Source: JAHEZL01 sp964406465 (lineage in GTDB: Bacteria; Bacteroidota; Bacteroidia; Flavobacteriales_C; GCA-002722245). Taken from it: 64,000 nucleotides of DNA. The notes beneath the pieces are model-generated. The model saw only the letters and a program-made list of their open reading frames with translations. It searched no databases and was not told the origin of the DNA. Where the stretch lies: the NCBI GenBank assembly GCA_964406465.1, contig CAYORT010000005.1:79795-143794 (forward strand), given 5' to 3'. The position numbers were made by a program, and so were the translations under genes. Below are positions 51,193-60,834 of this stretch, piece after piece (the stretch's first letter is position 1; each line of letters starts with the position of its first letter).

Positions 51193-52707
51193 ATGGGAAT
51201 TGTAAAGAAACAAGGGATTTTTTCATCGCTATTGCTCTACATAGGCTTTGGTTTAGGGGCATTAAATGTGATGTATTTCTTTCCGCATTTCTTTACCATG
51301 GAGCAGTTTGGACTCACTCGTTTGCTTTTTGCTATAGGACTTACCTTTGCTAATTTATCTTTGTTTGGGTTAGGACAAAGCATGGTTCGATTTTATCCTT
51401 TCTATAAAGATAGATTGGATAAGACCAACAACGATTTTCTTTTTCTGTCTCTTTTGGTGGCATTAATCGGTTTTGTGTTTTTTGGTTCAATAATCTATTT
51501 ATTTGAGGATAGAATTGTAAATTTTTTCGTCAAGGATCCTCAACTTCAGAAGGTTCATTTGGTTAAAGATTACTTTTATTTAGTTTATCCACTAACATTT
51601 TCATTGGTGGTATTTTCTGTTTTTGAAATTTACTGTAGAAGTATGTTGAAAACAGTTTTTCCTTTGGTTTTGCGCGATTTACTTTTTAGGATTTTTACGC
51701 TTTTAATAATTGTTGCCGCTGCTTATCATTTTATAGGTTTTGAGACATTCACTGTTTTGTATTGTTCTTATTATTTCATCGCTGCTGTTGCAATTATCTT
51801 TTATGTGCGGCACATCGAGAAATTACATGTGGTGCCTAAGATTAGTCATGTGAGTAAACGCCTTTCAAAGCGAATGTTTAATTATTCTGCGATTATGTTT
51901 GGGGGAGGTTTTTTTGGAATAGTAGCCCAAAACATAGATACCATTATGATTGGTGGATTAAGTGAGGAGGAATTGGCAGGGATTGCTTCTTTTACCGTTG
52001 CCACTTACATTGCCACCATCATTCAAATACCGCAAAGAGGACTTACCGGTGTAGTGTCTCCCATGATAGCTCAAGCATGGAAAGATAAAAATTTGGTGCT
52101 CATCAGTTCATTGTATAAAAAGACATCAATCAATTTAATGGTGTGGTCGATATGCTTGTTTTTACTTATTTGGTTAAACATTGATGAATTGTTTTCTTTT
52201 TTGCCACAGAAGTATTCAGATGGTAAGATGGTGGTGGTGATCATGTCTATTTCCATTATTGTGGAATTGTCAACAGGAGCGAATAGTGAAATATTGGTCA
52301 ATTCGGGATATTGGAAACTATCATTTTTTACGCAGTTGATGGTGTTGGTTTTGTTGATTCCCGCCAATTATTTTATGATTAAAGCTTTTGGTATTGTAGG
52401 TTCGGCCTATTCAAATTTAGCGGGATTTTTTATCTACAATTTTATACGATGCATGATCATTAAGGTGAAATATGATATGTTGCCTTTTGATATGAATACC
52501 ATTAAAGTTTTGGCGATAGCTTTGATGGTTTTTTTGGTCATCTTTTTTATTCCTGCTATCGAAAATGTTTATTTGTCGGTAGCTATCAAAAGCACGGTGA
52601 TCGTTGGGTTGTTTGGTGCTGCGGTAATAGGCTGGAAGGTTTCTGAAGATGTTAATAAAGTGTATTCAGATTTGAAGAAGAAAATAGCCTTTCAGCGAGT
52701 AAAATAG
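51193..52707 (+). CDS. Polysaccharide/lipid flippase, MOP superfamily
   Basis: The 504-residue protein has about fourteen hydrophobic helices spaced as in Wzx/RfbX-type flippases of the MATE/MOP superfamily. These move undecaprenyl-linked oligosaccharides across the inner membrane. The N-terminal GIFSSLLLYIGFGLGALN region and the middle NYSAIMFGGGFFGIVAQNIDTIMIGG are characteristic. It is next to a glycosyltransferase and an FkbM methyltransferase on the opposite strand, so this is the second surface-glycan area of the window. A near-consensus -7 box TACTTTTA (51170-51177) lies 15 bp upstream. Confidence 0.85.
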   Translation: MGIVKKQGIFSSLLLYIGFGLGALNVMYFFPHFFTMEQFGLTRLLFAIGLTFANLSLFGLGQSMVRFYPFYKDRLDKTNNDFLFLSLLVALIGFVFFGSIIYLFEDRIVNFFVKDPQLQKVHLVKDYFYLVYPLTFSLVVFSVFEIYCRSMLKTVFPLVLRDLLFRIFTLLIIVAAAYHFIGFETFTVLYCSYYFIAAVAIIFYVRHIEKLHVVPKISHVSKRLSKRMFNYSAIMFGGGFFGIVAQNIDTIMIGGLSEEELAGIASFTVATYIATIIQIPQRGLTGVVSPMIAQAWKDKNLVLISSLYKKTSINLMVWSICLFLLIWLNIDELFSFLPQKYSDGKMVVVIMSISIIVELSTGANSEILVNSGYWKLSFFTQLMVLVLLIPANYFMIKAFGIVGSAYSNLAGFFIYNFIRCMIIKVKYDMLPFDMNTIKVLAIALMVFLVIFFIPAIENVYLSVAIKSTVIVGLFGAAVIGWKVSEDVNKVYSDLKKKIAFQRVK

Positions 52708-52715
52708 ATTTCACA

Positions 52716-53882
52716 CTATTTAAATAAGTTGTTGTAAATTTTATGGGGTGCAAATTTTAAAGCATTCTTTTTTGCCTCCTCTGTAAGTGCTTTCAATTTC
52801 TCTTTGTTTTGCGAAAAATCAATTAATATTTCTTTCAAATGTTTGTATGAATTGAAAGAGATGGTTGAGCTCTTTACTTCATCCATTGTTTGGTACGAAG
52901 AGGGAAGGAGTCCGGGCTTTGCAACTCTAATCATCGCGAAAGCGGTGCCACTTTCTTTTGTTTTACCATAAGTACTTTGCTTGTTTATGGTAACATTTAA
53001 ATTGCCCAATATCAAGTCGGCTTGCACTAATTTGTTGTCGTATTCTTCCATGGGAATGTATTGGTCTTTGTAGGCAATTACAGTGACTCCCTTTTGATTG
53101 AGCGATTCTATTTTTTTAATAATCTCAAGATTGCTTTCTGTGTTTTTTAATGGTCCCAGCAATTCTAGTTCGAAATGGTCTTTTAGAATTTCTTTAGCTT
53201 CTTCAAAAATATTCAAAACAGAAATGTAATCTCTTCTACCGCTGTCTACTATTCCTGGAATGGTGATTCTCAATTTCGATTTTATGATTTGTCGTTCTTG
53301 CAGCGATTCATGGTAAACCGAGAAGGGAAGTGCTATCACCTTTTTAGAAATCTTTTTATTGAGCACTTCATTCTTAAGGAAATCGTTCAATAAAACGAAA
53401 GTAGCGTCGGCTGCAATAAACTTTTTAATTAATTTTTTCTTTTGCAGCGGAAAAAGAAAATTCCATTTGAGCAAATATGCTATATTTCTTCCGTGACTAA
53501 TTCCGTCGATAAAATCATTGATTGATTTTCTTAAGCTAAGTGAAAACCAAACACCCACGTTGTGTACCACGAAATACAAAGGGAATTTGAAGTTGGTTTT
53601 GATAAATTCTTCGTAATATTTTTCTAGAGTTACTATATATGCAGCATCTAGTTTTTCGTTCGCAACAGATTGTAAAAATGAGGCAACTGGTTCGTTTTCT
53701 TTTTTGGCTTTAATTTGCAATCTTTCGTCAAAATCTTTCTTCAGTGCACTTACATTTTCTATTCCTTTTTCATTGATAAAAAGAATTACGGTGTTGTTGA
53801 GGTTTGAAAGGTAAATGCGGGTGATGCTATCTACAAGAGTGAAATGCCCTAGCGGCATTATTTCAATCAATCCAACAATCAT
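52716..53882 (-). CDS. Putative glycosyltransferase, GT-B fold
   Basis: The 388-residue protein looks like a GT-B glycosyltransferase: an N-terminal Rossmann half, then a linker and a C-terminal half with LGPLKNTESNLEIIKKI, a DLILGNLNV segment and an acidic TKESGTAF site similar to the donor-binding Glu motif of GT4-type enzymes. Identity with well-known families is weak. It overlaps the FkbM methyltransferase gene by 4 bp, which supports a glycan function. Confidence 0.65.
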   Translation of the reverse strand: MIVGLIEIMPLGHFTLVDSITRIYLSNLNNTVILFINEKGIENVSALKKDFDERLQIKAKKENEPVASFLQSVANEKLDAAYIVTLEKYYEEFIKTNFKFPLYFVVHNVGVWFSLSLRKSINDFIDGISHGRNIAYLLKWNFLFPLQKKKLIKKFIAADATFVLLNDFLKNEVLNKKISKKVIALPFSVYHESLQERQIIKSKLRITIPGIVDSGRRDYISVLNIFEEAKEILKDHFELELLGPLKNTESNLEIIKKIESLNQKGVTVIAYKDQYIPMEEYDNKLVQADLILGNLNVTINKQSTYGKTKESGTAFAMIRVAKPGLLPSSYQTMDEVKSSTISFNSYKHLKEILIDFSQNKEKLKALTEEAKKNALKFAPHKIYNNLFK

Positions 53883-54688
53883 AAAAATCTTTTGTGGATG
53901 TAAATGCTATCCCATTCTACTAGTTGGCCTTTATTCTTTGTAGAGGGAAGAATATCGTAAATCACAAAATCGTGGTGGCGAAGAAATTCATCGATATCAT
54001 GGTATTGCGGACTCCCAACATAGGCGTTGTGTGTGCCTGTTTCTAGAACGATGCAAGCGGTGCGATTTAAGGTGAGCATTCCGCCCTTTAAAACCTCAAG
54101 TTCGAAGCCTTGCACATCAAGTTTTAAAATGAGAATGTTTTTGTCTTTAGGAATTTCTGCATCAAGTGTATTGATTTCAATTTCTTCAACAGATTTCTTC
54201 TCCATGAAGCCAGAAAAAATTTCGGGTGAAGTAGAGTTGTTCAACTCTAAAAGTGAAGAAGAACTAACCCTACCAGCGACATTTATTTTTGATTTACCGT
54301 TTGAGTTGCCCAAGGCTTTTTTGAAGGCTTTAATGTTTTTATAGTTAGCCGTGTTTTTCTGAATTTCGGTGAAGTTTTGTTGAATAGGTTCGTACAAAAA
54401 CACTTCATGATTTGGAAATTCTTTGCTAAACATCACAGCAGTTTTTCCAATCAATCCGCCAACATCAACAATCAAAGCGTTGCTTACTTGTGGTGCTAAT
54501 TTCTTGCCTAGATTGATGGTTTTGTTGATGTGTTCAAAAGCTCTAAAGTACTCGTTTTCTATGTAATTGTCGGTTTCCTTCTTTAAAGCATGCGTGAAAA
54601 GATACCACTGTAAGTCCTTACTTTTCTTAATGAAGAAGGCAAAAACATCTAGAAGACGCTTGATGATATTTCCGAACAATTTTTTCAT
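53879..54688 (-). CDS. FkbM-family methyltransferase
   Basis: The 269-residue protein has the FkbM motifs: VDVGGLIGKTAVMFSKEFP near residue 76 (SAM site), VFLYEPIQQNF, ILKLDVQGFELEVLKGG near 190 and IVLETG. FkbM-type enzymes O-methylate sugars or polyketides. Its location between a glycosyltransferase and a membrane protein gene suggests sugar methylation. It overlaps the glycosyltransferase gene by 4 bp. An N-terminal amphipathic helix may hold it at the membrane. Confidence 0.87.
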   Translation of the reverse strand: MKKLFGNIIKRLLDVFAFFIKKSKDLQWYLFTHALKKETDNYIENEYFRAFEHINKTINLGKKLAPQVSNALIVDVGGLIGKTAVMFSKEFPNHEVFLYEPIQQNFTEIQKNTANYKNIKAFKKALGNSNGKSKINVAGRVSSSSLLELNNSTSPEIFSGFMEKKSVEEIEINTLDAEIPKDKNILILKLDVQGFELEVLKGGMLTLNRTACIVLETGTHNAYVGSPQYHDIDEFLRHHDFVIYDILPSTKNKGQLVEWDSIYIHKRFL

Positions 54689-54717
54689 TTCAATCTTCTC
54701 AAATTTAAAGAAATAAA

Positions 54718-55779
54718 TTAAACTAATGGGTCTTCTGCATTGGCAGTTCTTTTAAGCCATTTTGGAAAGATAAGAATGCCAATAAAGATGTATGGATAGT
54801 AGGTGATGAAGCGCCACAATAAGATGGCAACGGTGATAATTCCTTCATCGCCAATATCTTTAAGAATTCCCGAGAAGGTTCCTTCTACAACTCCGGTAGC
54901 ACCAGGTGTTGATGGTAGAAGCATTAAAAGCCAAGCTAAAAGTTGACGCAAATAAATAAGCACATGATCAAAATTTGGAACAAGTGCCATGAGAATAAGA
55001 TTAAGAACAAAGAAGCGAACAGCCCAAGAAAGGCTAGTAGCGATGAAAGCTTCAAAGAAATAAGAAAAAGGTTTTGTTTTTAGTTCAACCGATGCTATTA
55101 AAATTTCATTTCCAGTTTTCACGGCTTTTCTTCTAAACCTCTTTAGGAAGGGAAGCACAAACAGTGTTTTTACAATTAGTTTTTTGAGCAATAGGGGATT
55201 GTGAAAAACGCCGTAATAAAGTAATGCTGTGGCTACAACAATAAGAATATATCCTCCCAAAAGGTAATACTCTAATCCTTCTACAAAGCGCATGGTTTCG
55301 GGGAAGATATGCATGGTGCCCACCATCAGCAGCAGAATTGGAACCACCAAGATATAAAATAATTTATCAAGCAAAAGCGTAAGCATAAGTATAGAAGTAC
55401 TTCTGCCTAAGTTGATGCCTTCTCTGTTGATGATGAACATGGCGATACCTGTGCCGCCAGCGCTTGAGGGAGCAATAGCCGATGCGGTTTCCCACATCAT
55501 GATTACATCAAAACATTTGCGCCACGATAGTTTTTTATCGGTTAAAATTCTAAACCTCCATATGTATGCAACATCGCGCAGGCAATGTACAATGATGGCG
55601 ATGAAAATCCAGATGAAAGTGTTTAGACTCCAGTCTATTTCTTGCAGCGAAACAACAATTCCTTTTTCTCCACCTTTGAAATAAATTAAAAGCGCTGTAA
55701 CAACAACGCCTATTGCCAGCGGCAAAATTAAGCGCTTGTAGCTGAACGATTCTTTTATTTCTTGGGAAGATGAACTCAT
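54718..55779 (-). CDS. UPF0104/AglD2-like membrane protein
   Basis: The 353-residue membrane protein has about eight TM helices and the signatures of the lysylphosphatidylglycerol-synthase TM-region family (UPF0104): MMWETASAIAPSSAGGTG near residue 90 and LLMLLPSTPGATGVVEG near 290. These proteins are implicated in lipid or glycolipid flipping, but not in aminoacylation when the catalytic domain is absent, as here. It overlaps nadB by 4 bp. Confidence 0.85.
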   Translation of the reverse strand: MSSSSQEIKESFSYKRLILPLAIGVVVTALLIYFKGGEKGIVVSLQEIDWSLNTFIWIFIAIIVHCLRDVAYIWRFRILTDKKLSWRKCFDVIMMWETASAIAPSSAGGTGIAMFIINREGINLGRSTSILMLTLLLDKLFYILVVPILLLMVGTMHIFPETMRFVEGLEYYLLGGYILIVVATALLYYGVFHNPLLLKKLIVKTLFVLPFLKRFRRKAVKTGNEILIASVELKTKPFSYFFEAFIATSLSWAVRFFVLNLILMALVPNFDHVLIYLRQLLAWLLMLLPSTPGATGVVEGTFSGILKDIGDEGIITVAILLWRFITYYPYIFIGILIFPKWLKRTANAEDPLV

Positions 55780-57350
55780 TTTTTAATGGGTTCAGAGGTG
55801 TAATCTAAACTGTAATGCAATCCAACACTTTCTTTGCGCAATGATGCCCATTTGATGATGAGGTAGGCTACATTGATGACATTGCGCAATTCGCATAGCT
55901 CGCGAGAAGCTGTTGTTTTTTTATAGAGGGCTTCGGTTTCTTGGTAAATGATTTCTAATCTATCTAAAGCTCTTTTCATTCTAATGTTTGAGCGCACTAT
56001 ACCAAGGTAGGTGCTCATCATCATCTTCACTTCCTTCAAACTTTGGGTAATCAATACCATTTCCTCTGGAGCTTCTGTACCTTCGTCGTTCCACTCGGGA
56101 ATTTCCATTTTGAATGAAGTGCTTTTTACGGCTTCTGCTGCATGTACTGCGGCACGATGCGCAAAAACCACCGCTTCTAGCAATGAGTTTGATGCCAATC
56201 GGTTGGCGCCATGCAAACCAGTGCAAGAGCATTCACCAATGGCGTAGAGATTTTTTGCAGATGACAATCCGTTTTCATCTACTTCAACACCACCACAAGT
56301 GTAATGTTGAGCAGGAACCACGGGAATAAAATTCTTTTCTGGATGAATGCCTATCGACACGCATTTGTTGTAAATATTTGGAAAATGCTCTTTGAATTTA
56401 TCCATGTCGAGGTGCGTGCAATCTAAGTACACAAAGTCGTCGCCATGAATTTTCATTTCTTTATCTATAGAACGAGCAACGATATCGCGCGGAGCTAAAT
56501 CTTCGCGTGAATCGTATTTCTTCATGAAATATTCTCCTTTTCTGTTTACCAGTCGTGCGCCAAATCCGCGCACTGCTTCAGATACAAGGAATGATGGATT
56601 TTCACCCGGATTATACAATGAGGTTGGGTGAAACTGCACAAACTCCATGTCTTTCACCGTTATTTTAGCGCGATAGGCCATGGCAATACCATCACCGGTA
56701 GCCACCAATGGATTGGTAGTAGAAAGGTAAACGTGTCCGGCACCACCCGTCGCCATCAAAGTAGTTTTCGCTAAATAAGTATCTATACTTCCTGTTTTAT
56801 TGTTTAGCACATAAGCACCAAAACATTCGATATCGGTAGTTTTTCTAGTTACTTCAATGCCTAAATGATGCTGGGTAATTACTTCAAGTGCAAAATGATG
56901 ATCGAGCACTTGTATGTTTTTATGTTGATGAACTTTTTGAAGCAAGGTTCTTTCTATTTCCCAGCCAGTGATGTCTTTATGATGTAAAACTCTATGTTCT
57001 GAGTGGCCACCTTCCTTTGCTAAATCGTATTCTCCTTCTTCGTTTTTATCGAATTTGGTACCCCATTCAATCAACTCGTTAATTCTTTCTGTTGATTCTC
57101 TAACTACAATTTCAACTACTTTTTCGTTGCACAAGCCACCGCCACATTCAAGGGTGTCTTTAATATGTTTTTCGTAGTTGTCGCCTTCATTCCAAACAGC
57201 AGCGATACCGCCTTGCGCGTATTTGGTATTCGATTCATCGGGATTTTCTTTGGTGATAATCACAACTTTCCCATGCTGTGCTACTTTAAGTGCATAGGTT
57301 AAACCGGCAATGCCCGATCCCAATACTAAAAAATCTGTTGTGTGCTTCAT
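55776..57350 (-). CDS. nadB: L-aspartate oxidase
   Basis: NadB oxidises aspartate to iminoaspartate, the first step of de novo NAD synthesis. The 524-residue flavoprotein has the FAD motif GSGIAGLTYALKVA near residue 11, YAQGGIAAVW near 45, the substrate region EFVQFHPTSLY near 240 and GLHGANRLASNSLLEA near 370. nadA and nadC are not adjacent. A perfect -7 element lies 17 bp upstream. The first base of the UPF0104 gene lies inside the nadB stop region, so the two are co-transcribed, with no obvious functional link. Confidence 0.96.
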   Translation of the reverse strand: MKHTTDFLVLGSGIAGLTYALKVAQHGKVVIITKENPDESNTKYAQGGIAAVWNEGDNYEKHIKDTLECGGGLCNEKVVEIVVRESTERINELIEWGTKFDKNEEGEYDLAKEGGHSEHRVLHHKDITGWEIERTLLQKVHQHKNIQVLDHHFALEVITQHHLGIEVTRKTTDIECFGAYVLNNKTGSIDTYLAKTTLMATGGAGHVYLSTTNPLVATGDGIAMAYRAKITVKDMEFVQFHPTSLYNPGENPSFLVSEAVRGFGARLVNRKGEYFMKKYDSREDLAPRDIVARSIDKEMKIHGDDFVYLDCTHLDMDKFKEHFPNIYNKCVSIGIHPEKNFIPVVPAQHYTCGGVEVDENGLSSAKNLYAIGECSCTGLHGANRLASNSLLEAVVFAHRAAVHAAEAVKSTSFKMEIPEWNDEGTEAPEEMVLITQSLKEVKMMMSTYLGIVRSNIRMKRALDRLEIIYQETEALYKKTTASRELCELRNVINVAYLIIKWASLRKESVGLHYSLDYTSEPIKK

Positions 57351-57366
57351 CGAAAAAATTGATAAG

Positions 57367-57374
57367 CAAATCTA
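57367..57374 (-). promoter_or_regulatory. -7 promoter element of nadB
   Basis: The minus strand reads TAGATTTG, 16 bp before the ATG. No -33 match is seen. Confidence 0.5.
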
Positions 57375-57412
57375 TTAAATTTTAATGGCTCTTCCTTAAT
57401 TTGCTGTACTTT

Positions 57413-57420
57413 TACATTTG
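57413..57420 (+). promoter_or_regulatory. -7 promoter element of the NifU-family gene
   Basis: A perfect TACATTTG lies 19 bp before the ATG; a -33 box at the right spacing is not seen. Confidence 0.5.
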
Positions 57421-57439
57421 AACGCTAAAAACAAAGATT

Positions 57440-58042
57440 ATGACTGTAGTGCCAATTACGATATATGCAGAAATGACGCCGAATCCCGACGTTATGAAAT
57501 ACGTTGCCAACAAGCTATTGAACACCGGAACTCCATTGGATTTTACCAAAACAAGTGATGCAAGCAATTCGCCTTTGGCTAAAAAACTTTTGGGTTTCCC
57601 TTTTGTGGATGGTGTTTTCATTGCTAACAACTATGTTTCAGTAACCAAGTCGAATTTGGTGGAGTGGGAAGATGTTACCATGGAATTGCGTGAGTTTATT
57701 CGCGACTTTATCATGGAAGGTGGAGTGGTGATTTCACAAATGGTGCAAAGAGATGAGGCTCAAGAAGTGGCGGCTGATGTGAAGGTGGAGGAATACAACA
57801 TTGCCAAAACCGACATCGACAAAAAAATCATTAGTGCTTTAGATGAGTATATTCGTCCGGCTGTTGAAAGTGACGGAGGTTCTATCGATTTCAAAAAATT
57901 TGAATCAGGTAAGGTGCATGTTGTTTTGCGTGGCGCTTGTAGTGGCTGTCCTTCTTCTACAGTAACTTTAAAACATGGTATAGAAAGCTTGTTGAAACGA
58001 ATGGTGCCTGAGGTGGAAGAGGTAGTTTCTGAAGCGATGTAA
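57440..58042 (+). CDS. NifU-family Fe-S carrier (NfuA-like)
   Basis: The 200-residue protein has an N-terminal Nfu_N domain (EMTPNPDVMKYVANKLL near 10) and a C-terminal NifU domain with the cluster-binding Cys167-x2-Cys170 in RGACSGCPSS. It carries Fe-S clusters to target enzymes. Bacteroidota often encode such a stand-alone Nfu. It ends at a strong terminator. Confidence 0.93.
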   Translation: MTVVPITIYAEMTPNPDVMKYVANKLLNTGTPLDFTKTSDASNSPLAKKLLGFPFVDGVFIANNYVSVTKSNLVEWEDVTMELREFIRDFIMEGGVVISQMVQRDEAQEVAADVKVEEYNIAKTDIDKKIISALDEYIRPAVESDGGSIDFKKFESGKVHVVLRGACSGCPSSTVTLKHGIESLLKRMVPEVEEVVSEAM

Positions 58043-58064
58043 TATTTACCGCAAATTATTAGGG

Positions 58065-58096
58065 AAAAGCTAGAGGAGAAATCTTCTAGCTTTTTT
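58065..58096 (+). terminator. Intrinsic terminator after the NifU-family gene
   Basis: A 10-bp stem (58065-58074 with 58085-58094) plus weaker inner pairs is followed by a T-run. It can also end the convergent unit that starts at 58545. Confidence 0.85.
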
Positions 58097-58119
58097 GTTT
58101 TCTCGATATAAAATTACTA

Positions 58120-58545
58120 TTAAGTCACTTGGACAGGGAATTTATATTCTTTCCCTTTAGCCTTGATTATTCGCATGATTTCTTCATGGTAATAAATACC
58201 TAAGGGTTTGTCAATTCCTTGGATTATAATTTGAATGAAGTGATGTTTTGTACGATTAATTTCTATTACTTCTTGCACTATTTTATAAGGAATTCTTTCC
58301 TCTTTTTTTATGAGTGTGAATTCCTTAACAATACCTTCCTCGTAGAATGAAAGGAAATAAATTTTATTTCTTCGTTTATATATTATTGCGACAAATATAA
58401 TAATGCAGATAGGTGCAGAAATCAATGGATTAACCCATAAACTGATGAATGCGCATATGAGCACAGAAATCATTACAAATGAAAAAATTGCAGATAAGTA
58501 ACTATTGTCTGAGTTTTCTCTAAATAGTAATTTCTTCGTTTCCAT
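58120..58545 (-). CDS. Small membrane protein with PH-like C-terminus
   Basis: The 141-residue protein has two adjacent TM helices (about residues 17-37 and 42-58), then a basic RRNK turn and a beta-rich soluble part (YFLSFYEEGIVKEFTLIKKEERIPY). This layout resembles small bacterial PH-like membrane proteins. Family not recognised. It is 15 bp after the larger membrane protein gene on the same strand and may be co-transcribed. Confidence 0.65.
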   Translation of the reverse strand: METKKLLFRENSDNSYLSAIFSFVMISVLICAFISLWVNPLISAPICIIIFVAIIYKRRNKIYFLSFYEEGIVKEFTLIKKEERIPYKIVQEVIEINRTKHHFIQIIIQGIDKPLGIYYHEEIMRIIKAKGKEYKFPVQVT

Positions 58546-58560
58546 TGAATCTATTTACCT

Positions 58561-59577
58561 TCAGTTTTTCTCCCTCCCCCTCGCAATATTCACAATCCCT
58601 TTTATACTCACCACATTCAACGGGAACTCTAGCAATACATGCATGAAGCTCAACAAGAATAGCACTATCAATCCAACATTATAATCATAGTAATATAAAG
58701 CTACAGAAGCGGCCCAAACGGCGCCTATGAAGATAAGCTGTTTCTTTTCAATTTGGTGCCATTTAATTATAGACGTTTTAGAAAACCAATTGAGGTAGTG
58801 GTAGGTGTAGGCAAAAGCTACAAAAGATTGAATTTTGATGAAAGTGATATTTAAATTTTGAACCACTTTTGTTTTGATATGAAAGGTGCTTATTATTTTT
58901 TCAATTACACCCGAGAAAGGGCTGTCATCAAAGGCTTGAGAAGTGGCTTCACTAGGTATGCTGAATTTCTTAAACGAGTAGTTGAAAATGATAAAAGCAC
59001 AGGCAACTAAACAAGCTACAGATATGAGTCCGGGTGTACTCTTGCTTTTCATCGCTCCATACAACATAAACAATCCTGTAAAAATATAAACGTGCACTAA
59101 GGTTGGAAGAAAAGTTCCCAATGAGACGATAAAGAACTGTTGATCCTGAATAAAAAATCCTAATATGGCTGCTACTGCCGCAATCGCCAAAGAAATCCAA
59201 ACCTTATTAAAAAAAACGAAACTAATTCCAGAAATAAGGGCAATGAAAATAATATTGGGCGACCAGTCACTTAATAGTTGTCGGAATTCTGATTTAGGCC
59301 AAAATGCAAAAGCTTCTGCAGTTACATCCCAGCGGGCAAGAGAGCTAAAAACCGGACCAATAGAAATCAATGCCGATAAGGCCAACATCACCCAAAAAAC
59401 GCTTTTATTTTTGGCGAAGTAGTTTCTTTCTTTAAGCCAGTTGATTTCGGTGAGGTAGTGCAGCGGACCAAGCACGGCGTATGAAAAAAGAAATAATTCG
59501 AATGGAATTTTTAGCGCTAAAATCAGGGCTAAAAACATTAATCCGATATTTAAATAATCTATTTGTTTGCTATTCAT
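58561..59577 (-). CDS. Polytopic membrane protein with conserved-type His motifs, unknown
   Basis: The 338-residue protein has about nine TM helices. Histidines sit inside or at the ends of the helices in GPLHYLTEINW (near 38), PTLVHVYIF (near 161), AYTYHYLNWF (near 258) and SFMHVLLEFPLN (near 315), each next to an acidic or aromatic residue. This distribution recalls membrane di-iron or Blh-type dioxygenases, but I cannot assign it. It is the first gene of a two-gene minus unit, divergent from the trans-sulfuration gene. Confidence 0.65.
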   Translation of the reverse strand: MNSKQIDYLNIGLMFLALILALKIPFELFLFSYAVLGPLHYLTEINWLKERNYFAKNKSVFWVMLALSALISIGPVFSSLARWDVTAEAFAFWPKSEFRQLLSDWSPNIIFIALISGISFVFFNKVWISLAIAAVAAILGFFIQDQQFFIVSLGTFLPTLVHVYIFTGLFMLYGAMKSKSTPGLISVACLVACAFIIFNYSFKKFSIPSEATSQAFDDSPFSGVIEKIISTFHIKTKVVQNLNITFIKIQSFVAFAYTYHYLNWFSKTSIIKWHQIEKKQLIFIGAVWAASVALYYYDYNVGLIVLFLLSFMHVLLEFPLNVVSIKGIVNIARGREKN

Positions 59578-59649
59578 TTGCGCTAATTTAATTCTTCTTT
59601 TAGAATTAGAATAAACAATTGCTATTTTTACACCTCAAATAATTTTAAA

Positions 59650-60801
59650 ATGAAGTTTGCAACGAAAGCCATTCATGCCGGACAAGAGCCGGATCCTACA
59701 ACTGGAGCGATTATGACTCCTATTTATCAAACTTCCACGTATGTGCAAGAACGTCCTGGCGTACACAAAGGGTATGAGTATTCACGCTCACACAACCCTA
59801 CACGTACTGCCCTAGAACAAAATCTTGCTGCCTTGGAAAATGGTAAACACGGATTGTGTTTTGGTAGTGGATTGGCAGCCATGGATGTTTTATTGAAAAC
59901 CTTTGCGCCCGGTGATGAAATCATCTCTTCTAACGATTTATATGGGGGTTCTTACAGAATCTTCACTAAGGTATATGCCAATTATGGATTGAAGTTCCAC
60001 TTTGTGGATATGGAAGATGCTAACAACATTAGCAAATACATTACGGCAAATACCAAGATGATCTGGGTGGAAACGCCAACCAATCCAATGATGAATATCA
60101 TTGATATTTCTGCGGTTGCGGCTATAGCTAAAAAGAACAACATCTTATTGGGAGTTGACAATACTTTCGCTTCTCCTTATTTGCAAAATCCATTGGATTT
60201 AGGTGCAGATGTGGTGGTGCACTCGTTGACCAAATATATCGCCGGCCACAGTGATGTGATCATGGGCGCTATTATTTTGAACGACGATGCATTGGCAGAA
60301 AGATTAAGATTTTTAGAAAATGCCACCGGTCCGGTACCTGGTCCGCAAGATTGTTTCTTAGCCTTAAGAGGTATCAAAACCTTGCATGTAAGAATGGATA
60401 GACACTCGGAAAATGGTAAGAGAATAGCCGAATTTTTAGCGCAACATCCTGCAGTAAGCAAAGTGTACTGGCCAGGTTTCTCAACGCATCCAAACCATGC
60501 AGTAGCTGCTAAGCAAATGAAAACATTTGGTGGAATGATTTCTTTCACATTGAAAAATGATCATTTAGAAGTAGCAAGAGAAGTGTTGTCGAAAGTGAAG
60601 ATATTTGCTTGTGCCGAATCCTTGGGTGGAGTGGAGTCGTTGATTGGTCACCCGGCAACCATGACGCACGCATCAATACCGAAAGAAGAAAGAGAAAAGG
60701 TAGGTGTTACCGATTCTTTAATTCGTTTGAGTGTGGGTATTGAAGATGCAGATGATTTAATTGCCGATTTGAAACAAGCGATTGAAAGCGTTGTGAAATA
60801 G
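59650..60801 (+). CDS. Cystathionine gamma-synthase/lyase-family PLP enzyme
   Basis: The 383-residue protein is a Cys/Met-metabolism PLP enzyme with YEYSRSHNPTR near 42 and GSGLAAMD near 76. The Schiff-base Lys195 is in SLTKYIAGHSD, and SVGIEDADDLIADL is at the C-terminus. It acts in trans-sulfuration, making cystathionine from O-acylhomoserine or cleaving it; the two activities cannot be separated by eye. A weak -7 box TATTTTTA lies at 59623-59630. The toxin-antitoxin genes follow after 33 bp. Confidence 0.93.
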   Translation: MKFATKAIHAGQEPDPTTGAIMTPIYQTSTYVQERPGVHKGYEYSRSHNPTRTALEQNLAALENGKHGLCFGSGLAAMDVLLKTFAPGDEIISSNDLYGGSYRIFTKVYANYGLKFHFVDMEDANNISKYITANTKMIWVETPTNPMMNIIDISAVAAIAKKNNILLGVDNTFASPYLQNPLDLGADVVVHSLTKYIAGHSDVIMGAIILNDDALAERLRFLENATGPVPGPQDCFLALRGIKTLHVRMDRHSENGKRIAEFLAQHPAVSKVYWPGFSTHPNHAVAAKQMKTFGGMISFTLKNDHLEVAREVLSKVKIFACAESLGGVESLIGHPATMTHASIPKEEREKVGVTDSLIRLSVGIEDADDLIADLKQAIESVVK

Positions 60802-60834
60802 GAATTTACGGAGCTTCTTTATATATTTAGTATT

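Noticed and set aside
59578..59649. SAM riboswitch before the trans-sulfuration gene
   Set aside because: The 72-bp gap is too short and AT-rich, with no conserved stems.
60177..60548. 123-codon minus-strand ORF inside the trans-sulfuration gene
   Set aside because: Antisense shadow; the plus-strand protein is conserved throughout this part.
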